Source: Bacteroidota bacterium (GTDB lineage: Bacteria > Bacteroidota > Bacteroidia > Bacteroidales > FEN-979). Taken from it: a stretch of 38,829 nucleotides of DNA. Under the pieces are notes generated by a model. The model made no database searches, was not told where the DNA came from, and was given only the letters and a program-made list of their open reading frames with translations. The position numbers and the translations under genes were made by a program. The DNA is taken from positions 1 through 38,829 of the forward strand of contig JAPLDK010000022.1 of NCBI GenBank assembly GCA_026391775.1. The letters are read 5' to 3'. Shown in pieces: positions 30,953-38,497 of the stretch (its first letter is position 1; each line of letters begins with the position of its first letter).

Positions 30953-32659
30953 ATGGTGAAAGTAACTACTGATAATAAACGACTACTGTTTTACCTGCTC
31001 CTCGGCTGGATGATCATCAATTTCATCCAGGCCGCTTCCACCGGTCTGTTCGATGATGAAGCCCTGTTCTGGATGTACGGACAAAGACCTGCCTGGGGAT
31101 ACTATGAGCATCCTCCAATGGTAGGCATTCTTATCCGGGCCGGTTATATGCTTTTTCATAACGAATTCGGGGTGAGGTTCTTCTTTGTGATCGTAAACAC
31201 CCTGTCGTTTTACCTGGTTTCCAGGCTGGCCGGGGTAAAAGATCCTTTATTGTTTGCAGCGCTGGGTTTCACTACAGTGATTGCCCAGGTCGGGGGATTT
31301 ATGGCAGCCCCTGACGTAGCATTACTCTTCTTCACCATACTGTTTTTCCTGGTTTATAAAAAACTGCTTGAAAAGGATGAAGTCCTGCCGGCTGTGCTCT
31401 GGGGCATGATAATGGCGGCCATGATTTACAGCAAATACAATGGTATCCTTGTCATCCTGTTTACCATCATGTCAAATTTCCGGCTCTTCAAAAGCAGGTC
31501 GTTTTATATTGCCGCCGCAAGCGGGATCATCTGCATGATCCCGCATATCCTGTGGTCGTTCAGGAATGATCATCCTACAGTTTACTATCATCTTTTTGAG
31601 AGAAGTTTCGAACAGTTCAACCTGCTGAAGTATTTCAGCGAATATTTCATCGGACAGTTCCTTATTTACGGCCCGGTCATGGCGTTTGTTTTTTTCCGGG
31701 CTATGATAGTGTTCAAACCGGAAAACATTTTTGACAAAAGCTTAAAATTCACTGCAATTGGATTTTTAATGTTTTTTATGGCCTATACTTTCAGGGGGAA
31801 AGTTGAGCCAAACTGGACGGTACCGGCTTTCGCACCCCTTCTGATCATGGCCTACAGGACATCCGCAGACAAAATAAAATTAAGGAGATGGATCATGCCT
31901 ATGGCTCTTGTCAGCCTGTTATTTGCAGCCGGGCTCAGGATTTACCTGGTTTATGATTATTTAAAGCTGCCCCGCCATCTGGTGAATCTTACCGAATTAT
32001 ACGGATGGAAGGAATGGTCGAAAGAAGTTGAAGCTAAAGCGGGAGGCCGGCCGGTACTTTTCCTGAACTCATACCAGAGAGCATCAAAGTACATTTTTTA
32101 CACCGGGAAACCTGCCTATACCATGGAGGATTATGCCGGGCACAGAACGCAGTTTTATTACTGGAGCGAAATTGAAAAAAGCATGCAAGGCAGGGATATC
32201 ATGGTTATCGATTTTGTTCCCTGGCGCTGGTTGCCTGGGAAAAAAGCTCTTGTCACTGGTAACCAGATCATCACTTATTATGGTTACTGGGTAAATTTCA
32301 GGTCACATTATAAGCTAGGGCTTAAGTTTAAGTTGCAAAAGCTCCGTTTTCCTGCCAATGCATCTATCATATTACCAATAACAATCACAAATCCTTACAA
32401 TGAAACGGTCAGGTTCAACGAGAACAAATGGATGCCAAGCTGGCTGGTTTACCATATCCATTATAAGGATAAATTTATAGTCCAGATGGTACATTCGACC
32501 GAAATCACCAATATGATCATAACCGGAGCCGCAAAAGACACAAGTATTCGGTTCTTAACGCCTTCCCAACCTGGGAATTATTATTTTTGGGTCTCTGTTT
32601 CTACCGGCTGGGTTCCCCCTGCCAGGAACATGAATTATCAAATGATGGAAATTTATTGA
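30953..32659 (+). CDS. GT39-type membrane glycosyltransferase (PMT_2/ArnT-like) with C-terminal beta domain
   Basis: A 568-residue protein with about ten membrane segments in residues 10-345. The first loop has FDDEALFWMYGQRP and AWGYYEHPPMVG, the acidic pair and EHPP motif of lipid-linked sugar transferases such as ArnT. These enzymes use polyprenyl-phosphate sugars and act on the periplasmic side, on lipid A or proteins. About 220 residues follow the last membrane helix; the final 100 (NASIILPITITNPYNETVRF ... GNYYFWVSVSTGW) look like an Ig-type beta-sandwich. The donor and acceptor are unknown. It starts 4 bases after tgt and overlaps the next gene's ATG by one base. Confidence 0.88.
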   Translation: MVKVTTDNKRLLFYLLLGWMIINFIQAASTGLFDDEALFWMYGQRPAWGYYEHPPMVGILIRAGYMLFHNEFGVRFFFVIVNTLSFYLVSRLAGVKDPLLFAALGFTTVIAQVGGFMAAPDVALLFFTILFFLVYKKLLEKDEVLPAVLWGMIMAAMIYSKYNGILVILFTIMSNFRLFKSRSFYIAAASGIICMIPHILWSFRNDHPTVYYHLFERSFEQFNLLKYFSEYFIGQFLIYGPVMAFVFFRAMIVFKPENIFDKSLKFTAIGFLMFFMAYTFRGKVEPNWTVPAFAPLLIMAYRTSADKIKLRRWIMPMALVSLLFAAGLRIYLVYDYLKLPRHLVNLTELYGWKEWSKEVEAKAGGRPVLFLNSYQRASKYIFYTGKPAYTMEDYAGHRTQFYYWSEIEKSMQGRDIMVIDFVPWRWLPGKKALVTGNQIITYYGYWVNFRSHYKLGLKFKLQKLRFPANASIILPITITNPYNETVRFNENKWMPSWLVYHIHYKDKFIVQMVHSTEITNMIITGAAKDTSIRFLTPSQPGNYYFWVSVSTGWVPPARNMNYQMMEIY

Positions 32660-33735
32660 TGCGAACCCTTGATCTCTATATCATCCGTAAGTTCCTGGGG
32701 ACTTTCTTCTTCACACTGATCCTACTGATCTTCATTGTGGTGATCTTTGATATTTCGGAAAGGATAGACGATTTCCTGCGCACCAAACCTCCGCTGATCG
32801 CTATTATTGTTGATTATTACTTCAACTTCATACCGTATTTCATAAATCTGTTCAGCTACCTGCTCACCTTCATTGCAGTTATCTTCTTTACATCCAAGAT
32901 GGCCTCGAATTCGGAAATCATTGCTATTCTGGCTAGCGGCATAAGCTTTCGCAGGCTTTTATTACCCTACATTGTATCGGCATTGATCCTTGCCTTCCTT
33001 TCATTCCTTCTTGCAAACTTCATTATCCCATACACAAACCAGGGGATGTTTGCATTTGAGAAGAAATATATCAAAGACCCCAGGGAATTCAACGATATGA
33101 ATATCCACCGGCAGATCAGCCCGGGAACCTTTATTTATCTTGAAAACTTCAATAATAAAACGAAAAGTGGATGGAAGTTCACTATTGAAAAGTTTGAAAA
33201 GAGGGAGCTTATATATAAACTTAAGGCCGAACGCCTTGACTGGGACAGTGTTCACCAGCATTGGATCATTTCAAGCTTTTATGAAAGGAAGCTTAACGGA
33301 TTGAATGAAAGCATACGCAAAGGTTCTAAACTGGATACTTTACTGCCGCTTATACCTGCCGATTTTACCGAGGATATTGAAGAAGTCAAGATCATGAACT
33401 ACTTTGTGCTCAGGGAACATATTAAGAAAAAGGAACTCCGCGGTGATCCGGATGTAATGAAATATAAAGTCAAAGGTTACAGCAGGCTCTCAGATCCCTT
33501 TGCAACACTTATCCTCACCCTGATCGGGGTGGCTGTTTCCTCCCGTAAGGTCAGGGGCGGCATCGGCTTACACCTGGGCCTTGGCCTGGCTCTGACTTTT
33601 CTCTATATCCTGTTCATGCAGGTTTCGACGGTCTTTGCAACCTTCGGGAATCTTCAACCCCTGATAGCTGTATGGATACCGAATATTATTTTTGGGGTCA
33701 TTGCTTTTGTGCTGCTAAGGCTGGCGCCTAAATAG
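32659..33735 (+). CDS. LptF/LptG-family permease (YjgP/YjgQ)
   Basis: A 358-residue inner-membrane protein. The N-terminus RTLDLYIIRKFLGTFFFTL is typical of LptF/LptG, followed by membrane segments near residues 14-35, 60-82 and 97-120, a periplasmic beta-jelly-roll (about 125-270), and three C-terminal segments (about 290-355) after SDPFATLILTLIGVAVSSRK. In the LptB2FG transporter such subunits lift lipopolysaccharide out of the inner membrane. Whether it acts as LptF or LptG is not decided by reading. The ATG at 32659 overlaps the TGA of the GT39 gene, indicating coupled translation. It overlaps the convergent ispE by eight bases. Confidence 0.92.
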   Translation: MRTLDLYIIRKFLGTFFFTLILLIFIVVIFDISERIDDFLRTKPPLIAIIVDYYFNFIPYFINLFSYLLTFIAVIFFTSKMASNSEIIAILASGISFRRLLLPYIVSALILAFLSFLLANFIIPYTNQGMFAFEKKYIKDPREFNDMNIHRQISPGTFIYLENFNNKTKSGWKFTIEKFEKRELIYKLKAERLDWDSVHQHWIISSFYERKLNGLNESIRKGSKLDTLLPLIPADFTEDIEEVKIMNYFVLREHIKKKELRGDPDVMKYKVKGYSRLSDPFATLILTLIGVAVSSRKVRGGIGLHLGLGLALTFLYILFMQVSTVFATFGNLQPLIAVWIPNIIFGVIAFVLLRLAPK

Positions 33736-34543
33736 ATGGTGATACCCAAACAAAGCAGCCGGGGAAAAGGCCTTCGACAGCAGGGATTTCATTAAACAGT
33801 CCGTAAACCGCTGAGCCGCTGCCACTCATTGCGGAATATACGGCTCCCTTTTCATACAGCAGTTCCTTGATTTTGCCGATCAGGGGGAACCGTTGGCAAA
33901 CATGACTTTCGAAGTCATTGATCAACTTGCCTTTCCATTGGATCACCGGCAGGCTTATGATCTCTTTCAGTGATGTTGCAGGCCTGCCCGGCTGCATCAT
34001 GGAATAAGCTTCAGCCGTATTCATATGAAGCTGTGGGATCGCGAGCAAAATGTAAAACCCGGAAAGGTTGGCAACTGTCTTCTCCAGCAGTTCTCCTCTT
34101 CCCTTTGCAAATGCAGGTTCATTTTCAATAAAAAAAGTGCAGTCACTTCCCAGGCGGGATGCAAAGGCTTTCAGTTGTTCCTTGCTCAATCCGAGTCTGA
34201 ACATTTCGTTCAGCGCTTTCAGTGTAAAGGCACCATCGGCCGAACCTCCGCCCAGGCCTGAACCCATTGGAATATTCTTCTGAAGCCGGATATCGACGGC
34301 GGGTATTTTAAAATGTTCCTGAATAAGTTCAAAGGCCTGAATACAAAGGTTTGAGGCAGCATCACCAGGAATCCTTAATCCAGTGGAAGAAAAACGTAAC
34401 CGGTTATCCGCAGAGGTATTAATTTCAATTGAATCGCAAAGCCCAACGGGATAAAACACAGTTTCAATATCGTGATAGTCATCCATTCGTTTTCTCACGA
34501 CATTCAGTCCAAGGTTTATTTTGCAATTTGGTTTTACGATCAT
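33728..34543 (-). CDS. ispE: 4-diphosphocytidyl-2-C-methyl-D-erythritol kinase
   Basis: The 271-residue GHMP kinase phosphorylates the 2-hydroxyl of CDP-methylerythritol in the MEP route to isoprenoids. Visible are Lys8 in PNCKINLGL, the ATP loop PMGSGLGGGSADGAF, Asp134 in RLGSDCTFF, and the terminal YSAMSGSGSAVYGLF. Length and motifs are standard. It follows the di-haem gene after 9 bases on the same strand, so it probably rides on the ung-mbnP-mbnH transcript. The last eight bases overlap the stop of the convergent LptF/G-type gene. Confidence 0.95.
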   Translation of the reverse strand: MIVKPNCKINLGLNVVRKRMDDYHDIETVFYPVGLCDSIEINTSADNRLRFSSTGLRIPGDAASNLCIQAFELIQEHFKIPAVDIRLQKNIPMGSGLGGGSADGAFTLKALNEMFRLGLSKEQLKAFASRLGSDCTFFIENEPAFAKGRGELLEKTVANLSGFYILLAIPQLHMNTAEAYSMMQPGRPATSLKEIISLPVIQWKGKLINDFESHVCQRFPLIGKIKELLYEKGAVYSAMSGSGSAVYGLFNEIPAVEGLFPGCFVWVSPSI

Positions 34544-34552
34544 GGCATATCC

Positions 34553-35698
34553 TTATTTTTCGTCCGGGAAACCCGAAGGCCTGGCAAATGCAGTTTTTGT
34601 AACAAAACTGCTGTCGGTCAAAGTTAATATGAAATCTTTAAGGTCTGATTTCTGAGATGGGGTCAGCTGAACACCGTGGGTCGAAACATGGTGCATCAGC
34701 GGGTTGATACTTGATGACCACACAACACCAGAACTGTAGAAGTTGATTACCTCATCCAGGGTTTTAAACCTACCGTCGTGCATATAAGGCGCTGTAAAAG
34801 CGACATTCCGCAACGTAGGGGCCACGTATGCCCCCACATCCATGGCATTGCCTGTAAAACCGTACCTGTCGTTGGGATCACCAAAAATACTGTCCATCCC
34901 GTTATTGTAAAACAGGTTGGTCGTAAACAAGGGATTTCCTTCCCCTCCATGACAATGAAAACAATCTCCGCCGGTTTCAGTCATGAAAAGCACATAACCC
35001 TTGCGCTCCTTTTCACTGAGCTGAACTTTGCCTTCCAGGAACCTGTCGAACCTGGAATCTGCCGATATCAGGGTCCTTACAAACTGGGCAATTGCTCTGC
35101 CCATATTCTTTACGGTAACAGTCCTGCTGCCAAAAGCTTTTTCAAACAATTCCGGATATCCATTGATACTCTGAATGAGTGTTGTTGAACGGTTGGTATC
35201 CCCATACATCTCATGGGGTGCCACGATTGCCATCCAGCATATATCTTCAAGCCTGCGCTTTGCCTGTAACGGATTCCCCGGTGCAAGCGAGCCATTCCAG
35301 AGGTAACCGTTATTCACCCATACCAGGTTGATCATCGGGAGCATGAAGTGAGGCGTTAAAATACCGGTAAGCCCGTATGGGTGGCCACCGGGGAATCGGG
35401 GATTATCTATTCCGCATACAAAAGAATGGGCCTGAACATGGCATGTTGAACAGCTCATCAGGGAGTCGGGTTCGGTTCGGCCGGAGATCCTGCCGTCATA
35501 AAACAGGTACCGGCCCAGCTCAACTCCTTCAACAGTCATTGGATTGTCGGGAGGGATATTAAGTTCAGTTGGAAAAAATTTTGGAATGCTGATGACATAA
35601 GGCGTAGGCTTTGAAGTGGTAGCATCCTGCGAATCCTTATTACAGCCAGTGAAAACCAGCAGTATCGCCAAAACCAATAAAACTACATGAAATCTCAT
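34553..35698 (-). CDS. Di-haem cytochrome c peroxidase/MauG family lipoprotein (MbnH-like)
   Basis: The 381-residue protein has a lipoprotein signal with Cys19 (VFTGC) and two c-type haem sites, CSTCH at 83-87 and CFHCH at 246-250, the arrangement of the CcpA/MauG family. Other family blocks are ELGRYLFYDGRISG, APTLRNVAF and APYMHDGRFKTLDEV. CcpA reduces hydrogen peroxide; MauG and MbnH instead oxidise partner proteins. The partner MbnP-like gene lies 104 bases upstream on the same strand, which favours an MbnH-like role: oxidation of a tryptophan in the partner. A plain peroxidase cannot be excluded by sequence alone; the residue at the distal haem position was not resolved. Confidence 0.87.
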   Translation of the reverse strand: MRFHVVLLVLAILLVFTGCNKDSQDATTSKPTPYVISIPKFFPTELNIPPDNPMTVEGVELGRYLFYDGRISGRTEPDSLMSCSTCHVQAHSFVCGIDNPRFPGGHPYGLTGILTPHFMLPMINLVWVNNGYLWNGSLAPGNPLQAKRRLEDICWMAIVAPHEMYGDTNRSTTLIQSINGYPELFEKAFGSRTVTVKNMGRAIAQFVRTLISADSRFDRFLEGKVQLSEKERKGYVLFMTETGGDCFHCHGGEGNPLFTTNLFYNNGMDSIFGDPNDRYGFTGNAMDVGAYVAPTLRNVAFTAPYMHDGRFKTLDEVINFYSSGVVWSSSINPLMHHVSTHGVQLTPSQKSDLKDFILTLTDSSFVTKTAFARPSGFPDEK

Positions 35699-35802
35699 TT
35701 CAAACTTTCAAATTCATCGTAACAATCACATTCATCGCGACATCACTGTTTTAGTCATTACGACTTTCCTCACGTTCTTCTTATCAGCCCTTCAACAAGC
35801 CC

Positions 35803-36666
35803 TTACTTCCCCCCGCTCGTAAACCTAACAGTAAACGCATCCCTCCCATTCAGGCAGGCGTTATGCATGGCGGTTTGGTTTTGCATCATCATATTCGGGT
35901 ATTTCGCAAAATCAAACTCATTTTCGCCGCTGAACCATTTGTTCAGGTTCATAGTAACAACCATAAACTTCGTCTGGCCCTGGCTGATAGAAAAGGCAGA
36001 GGCTGGCAGATTGACATAAAAGAAATTCTGTACATAATTTAATATGGAATCCGTGTTGATGACATTTCCTTTATAAATCTGGCCAATCCCGAGATGAAAA
36101 TTAAACGGGTAGGCCCGGACCATACCGGTCTTTTTCCACGAAAGGTTCATCTTTATATAATGATAACCTCCCCCCAGAATATCGGGCCAGTTCATATCCC
36201 GTTCCGGTGGATTAAGAAAACGGTTTGAATAATTCTTTTCAGCATTTAATCCGAAGGTAAATGAAATTGAATCAAATGTACCTGAGGGAACCGAAGCGTT
36301 AATGGTCCAATATAATGTTGAAGGGGTCCTTGCATCGATATAGTGAATACCATCATTATTCAGGGCTTTATAGTTTAAACCGTCGTTTCTGTGAAGGTTT
36401 ATGTCTGAAATGAAGTACTGGAGGTCTGATACCTTATAGAGATCGTCTGATGAATTCTCATACAGCATGGAATCAAGAATAAGGGGGAGAGTGTCGACCA
36501 TGTTCTCAAATCGGATGATCAGGGTAGTGGGCTTGGAAGATCCATCCTCGGTAACTCCCGATTTCCGGCAGGACGGTACAATCAGAAGGCCAGCTGTCAC
36601 AAGGACGGCGGTTATACAAACATTGACAGCTGATTTTAAATTCATAATAACATTGGATGTCTTCAT
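35803..36666 (-). CDS. MbnP-family lipoprotein (putative copper-binding partner of MbnH)
   Basis: A 287-residue lipoprotein; signal ends at IVPSC (Cys33, or Cys26 if translation begins at the inner ATG 36645). It shows MbnP blocks: LIIRFENMVDTLPL, YKVSDLQYFISDINL, DSISFTFGLN, MNWPDILGGGYHYIKMNLSW (Trp160 and Trp177), and FNFHLGIG. Known for the methanotroph pair: the di-haem enzyme turns a tryptophan of MbnP into kynurenine, which is needed for copper binding. Here the adjacent di-haem gene makes the same relation likely; which tryptophan is used is unknown. The start overlaps the ung stop by four bases (ATGA). Function in this organism, copper handling or other, is inference. Confidence 0.8.
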   Translation of the reverse strand: MKTSNVIMNLKSAVNVCITAVLVTAGLLIVPSCRKSGVTEDGSSKPTTLIIRFENMVDTLPLILDSMLYENSSDDLYKVSDLQYFISDINLHRNDGLNYKALNNDGIHYIDARTPSTLYWTINASVPSGTFDSISFTFGLNAEKNYSNRFLNPPERDMNWPDILGGGYHYIKMNLSWKKTGMVRAYPFNFHLGIGQIYKGNVINTDSILNYVQNFFYVNLPASAFSISQGQTKFMVVTMNLNKWFSGENEFDFAKYPNMMMQNQTAMHNACLNGRDAFTVRFTSGGK

Positions 36667-37346
36667 TCCAACCTCCAGTCTATTTCATTTTTACCCATTT
36701 GCTTAAGCAAAGTATTGATGCGAGAAAAATGCCTGCAGCCGAAAAACCCTCTGTTGGCCGAGAAAGGCGAAGGGTGAGGGGCTGACAGGATAAAATGTTT
36801 TGATTTGTCGATCAGCATGGCCTTGGCTTCGGCAAATTTTCCCCATAATACAAATATCAGACCTTCACGGCAGGCAGAAAGTTGCTTGATGGCTTCATCA
36901 GTAAACGATTCCCAGCCTTTATTCTGGTGTGATCCTGCCTGGTTTTCGCGGACTGTGAGGGTAGCATTAAGCAACAGGACTCCCTGTTTGGCCCAAGCTG
37001 TCAGGTTACCGTGCCTGGGAGGCTTGATGCAAAGATCATTCTCAATCTCCTTAAAAATATTGATCAGGGACGGGGGTTTAGTGATCCCCTCGAGCACCGA
37101 AAAACATAATCCATGGGCTTCCCCATAGCCATGATATGGGTCCTGCCCGAGTATGACCACCTTAACATCCCTGAACGGTGTTTGATTAAACGCATTGAAA
37201 ATCAACGAACCCGGAGGAAAAACCCGGCAACTTTTTTTCTCATTCACAAGAAATGCTTTAAGTTCAGCCATATACGGCTTCCTGAATTCCTCTCCGAGGA
37301 CGATCTTCCAACTCACATCAATTGAAGGGTTTAGCTGTTCCGTCAT
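36663..37346 (-). CDS. ung: Uracil-DNA glycosylase (family 1)
   Basis: The 227-residue enzyme has every family-1 motif: the water-activating loop GQDPYHG with Asp69, LLLNATLTVRENQAGSH, WGKFAEAK and the minor-groove HPSPFSA with His191. It removes uracil from DNA, creating the abasic sites that ExoA, also in this window, processes. It is the first gene of the ung-mbnP-mbnH-ispE series and overlaps mbnP by four bases, though there is no functional link with the copper-related pair. No TAnnTTTG promoter is visible just upstream. Confidence 0.97.
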   Translation of the reverse strand: MTEQLNPSIDVSWKIVLGEEFRKPYMAELKAFLVNEKKSCRVFPPGSLIFNAFNQTPFRDVKVVILGQDPYHGYGEAHGLCFSVLEGITKPPSLINIFKEIENDLCIKPPRHGNLTAWAKQGVLLLNATLTVRENQAGSHQNKGWESFTDEAIKQLSACREGLIFVLWGKFAEAKAMLIDKSKHFILSAPHPSPFSANRGFFGCRHFSRINTLLKQMGKNEIDWRLE

Positions 37347-37428
37347 GGCTCTCAGGTTATAAACTTCAGCTCGTTAATAACTTTAAACAATATTGTGCTC
37401 AAACTGGAGTTTATTATTTAATATTGCG

Positions 37429-37436
37429 TATCTTTG
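37429..37436 (+). promoter_or_regulatory. Putative -7 promoter element of the small lipoprotein unit
   Basis: TATCTTTG, a strong match to TAnnTTTG, 30 bases before the ATG at 37466. The predicted start point (about 37442) lies at a TTTATAAA palindrome that recurs at 37457-37464, so the leader could fold into an 8-bp AU stem ahead of the start codon. Confidence 0.5.
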
Positions 37437-37465
37437 CAAAACTTTATAAATCCGGGTTTATAAAC

Positions 37466-37588
37466 ATGAAAAAAATAGTTGTCTTATTACTATCAGTAGT
37501 ACTCTTGGGTATTGTGTCTTCTTGCACCTCCAACAGGGGATGCGCCGCATACGGTGAAAAGCAAAGATACCAAATGGAACGTCGCTGA
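37466..37588 (+). CDS. Small lipoprotein of 40 residues
   Basis: MKKIVVLLLSVVLLGIVSSC is a classic lipoprotein signal with Cys20; the mature part is only 21 residues, TSNRGCAAYGEKQRYQMERR, with one more cysteine and net positive charge. The longer reading from 37322 adds 48 residues with no sense and crosses the promoter, so the ATG at 37466 is preferred. The gene has its own promoter and terminator and so is a complete monocistronic unit. Short lipoproteins of this kind are common in Bacteroidota; roles are mostly unknown. Entericidin-like function is a mere possibility. Confidence 0.8.
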   Translation: MKKIVVLLLSVVLLGIVSSCTSNRGCAAYGEKQRYQMERR

Positions 37589-37609
37589 TTAGCTTTTTTA
37601 AGGAATTTT

Positions 37610-37651
37610 AAGGCTGCTCCTTTCCTAATAAGGGCAGCCTTTTTATTTTTC
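37610..37651 (+). terminator. Rho-independent terminator after the small lipoprotein gene
   Basis: AAGGCTGC (37610-37617) pairs with GCAGCCTT (37634-37641); after a bulged T, CCTT pairs with AAGG, leaving a 7-base loop. A T-rich run (TTTATTTTT) follows. This is a strong, canonical hairpin 21 bases after the stop codon. Confidence 0.88.
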
Positions 37652-37673
37652 TTAATTTTGTTCTGTCTTTCAG

Positions 37674-38438
37674 ATGAAAATGAAAAAGATCGCTTTCCTG
37701 GTGTTTCTTGTCATCTCGGTTCCCTGCCTTGTCAGGGCCCAGGAGACTTTCAATAACTACAGTGATTCCGTCCCCGACAATGTTTTATTTGAAAGGCAAT
37801 GGAGCCTGGGTGCCATACTGCATTCAAACGGATGGGGGCTCAAGTTCCGGAAAGGCTACAATTTGACCGCATTGAAGCAATTCATGTGGGAGATCGAATG
37901 GTCAACCTATAAATCGGCCAAGGAGATTAAGATAGTCAACCCTTATTATTCCAATTCAAGGTCCTATTTTTTCGGGAAATTGAACTATGTGTCCTTCCTA
38001 AGGGGAGGCGCAGGCCTGAATCATATATTCAACCGGAAACCATATTGGGGGGGAGTACAGGTAAGCGGATTGATCTATGGCGGATTAAGCATCGGCATCA
38101 CCAAACCTGCCTATGTTTTTGTGGCAACCCAAACAACCGGTTCCAATTATGAACTGCATGAGCAACGGTATTCTCCCGATATCAACCCAGACTATATTTA
38201 TGGCCGTGGTTCATTCCTTGCGGGTATACTTGAACTTAATTTCTATCCCGGGCTTTACACAAAAACCGGCCTGGATTTCGAATTCGGAAGCTCGAACAAG
38301 ATGATCTCCTCCCTGGAAGCAGGGGCAACACTTGATTACAGCCCAATAGGCATCGCCATCATGGCATTAAATCCCAAACAGAATTTCTTTCTTACAGTAT
38401 ATGTGAGTGTGATGTTTGGGAAGAGATACAACAGGTAA
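37674..38438 (+). CDS. Outer-membrane beta-barrel protein of unknown function
   Basis: The 254-residue product has a signal peptide (cleaved near VRAQ-E) and amphipathic, aromatic-rich strands such as WSLGAILHSNGWGLKFRKG, LNYVSFLRGGAG, GVQVSGLIYGGLSIGI and the C-terminal NFFLTVYVSVMFGKRYNR, consistent with a small outer-membrane barrel of about 8-10 strands. It opens 22 bases after the terminator hairpin and converges on birA. No catalytic motif was seen. Similar proteins are widespread in Bacteroidota and unnamed. Confidence 0.82.
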   Translation: MKMKKIAFLVFLVISVPCLVRAQETFNNYSDSVPDNVLFERQWSLGAILHSNGWGLKFRKGYNLTALKQFMWEIEWSTYKSAKEIKIVNPYYSNSRSYFFGKLNYVSFLRGGAGLNHIFNRKPYWGGVQVSGLIYGGLSIGITKPAYVFVATQTTGSNYELHEQRYSPDINPDYIYGRGSFLAGILELNFYPGLYTKTGLDFEFGSSNKMISSLEAGATLDYSPIGIAIMALNPKQNFFLTVYVSVMFGKRYNR

Positions 38439-38439
38439 A

Positions 38440-38497
38440 TAGCGTAATAGCGAAATTCAGGAATTACGGATTTTTTTGGTTTCGATTTTCGCTATTT
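38440..38497. repeat. Inverted TAGYGAAA octamers between convergent genes
   Basis: Two plus-strand octamers begin at 38440 and 38448, directly after the stop codon of the barrel gene; a perfect minus-strand copy lies at 38487-38494 and supplies the TAG stop of birA. AAATAGCG and CGCTATTT can pair, enclosing about 45 bases with a T-run. Possible two-way terminator. Confidence 0.65.

Noticed and set aside
35699-35802. Possible promoter or small RNA between mbnP and mbnH-like genes
   Set aside because: No TAnnTTTG on the minus strand and no stable hairpin; only AT/CT-rich sequence seen.
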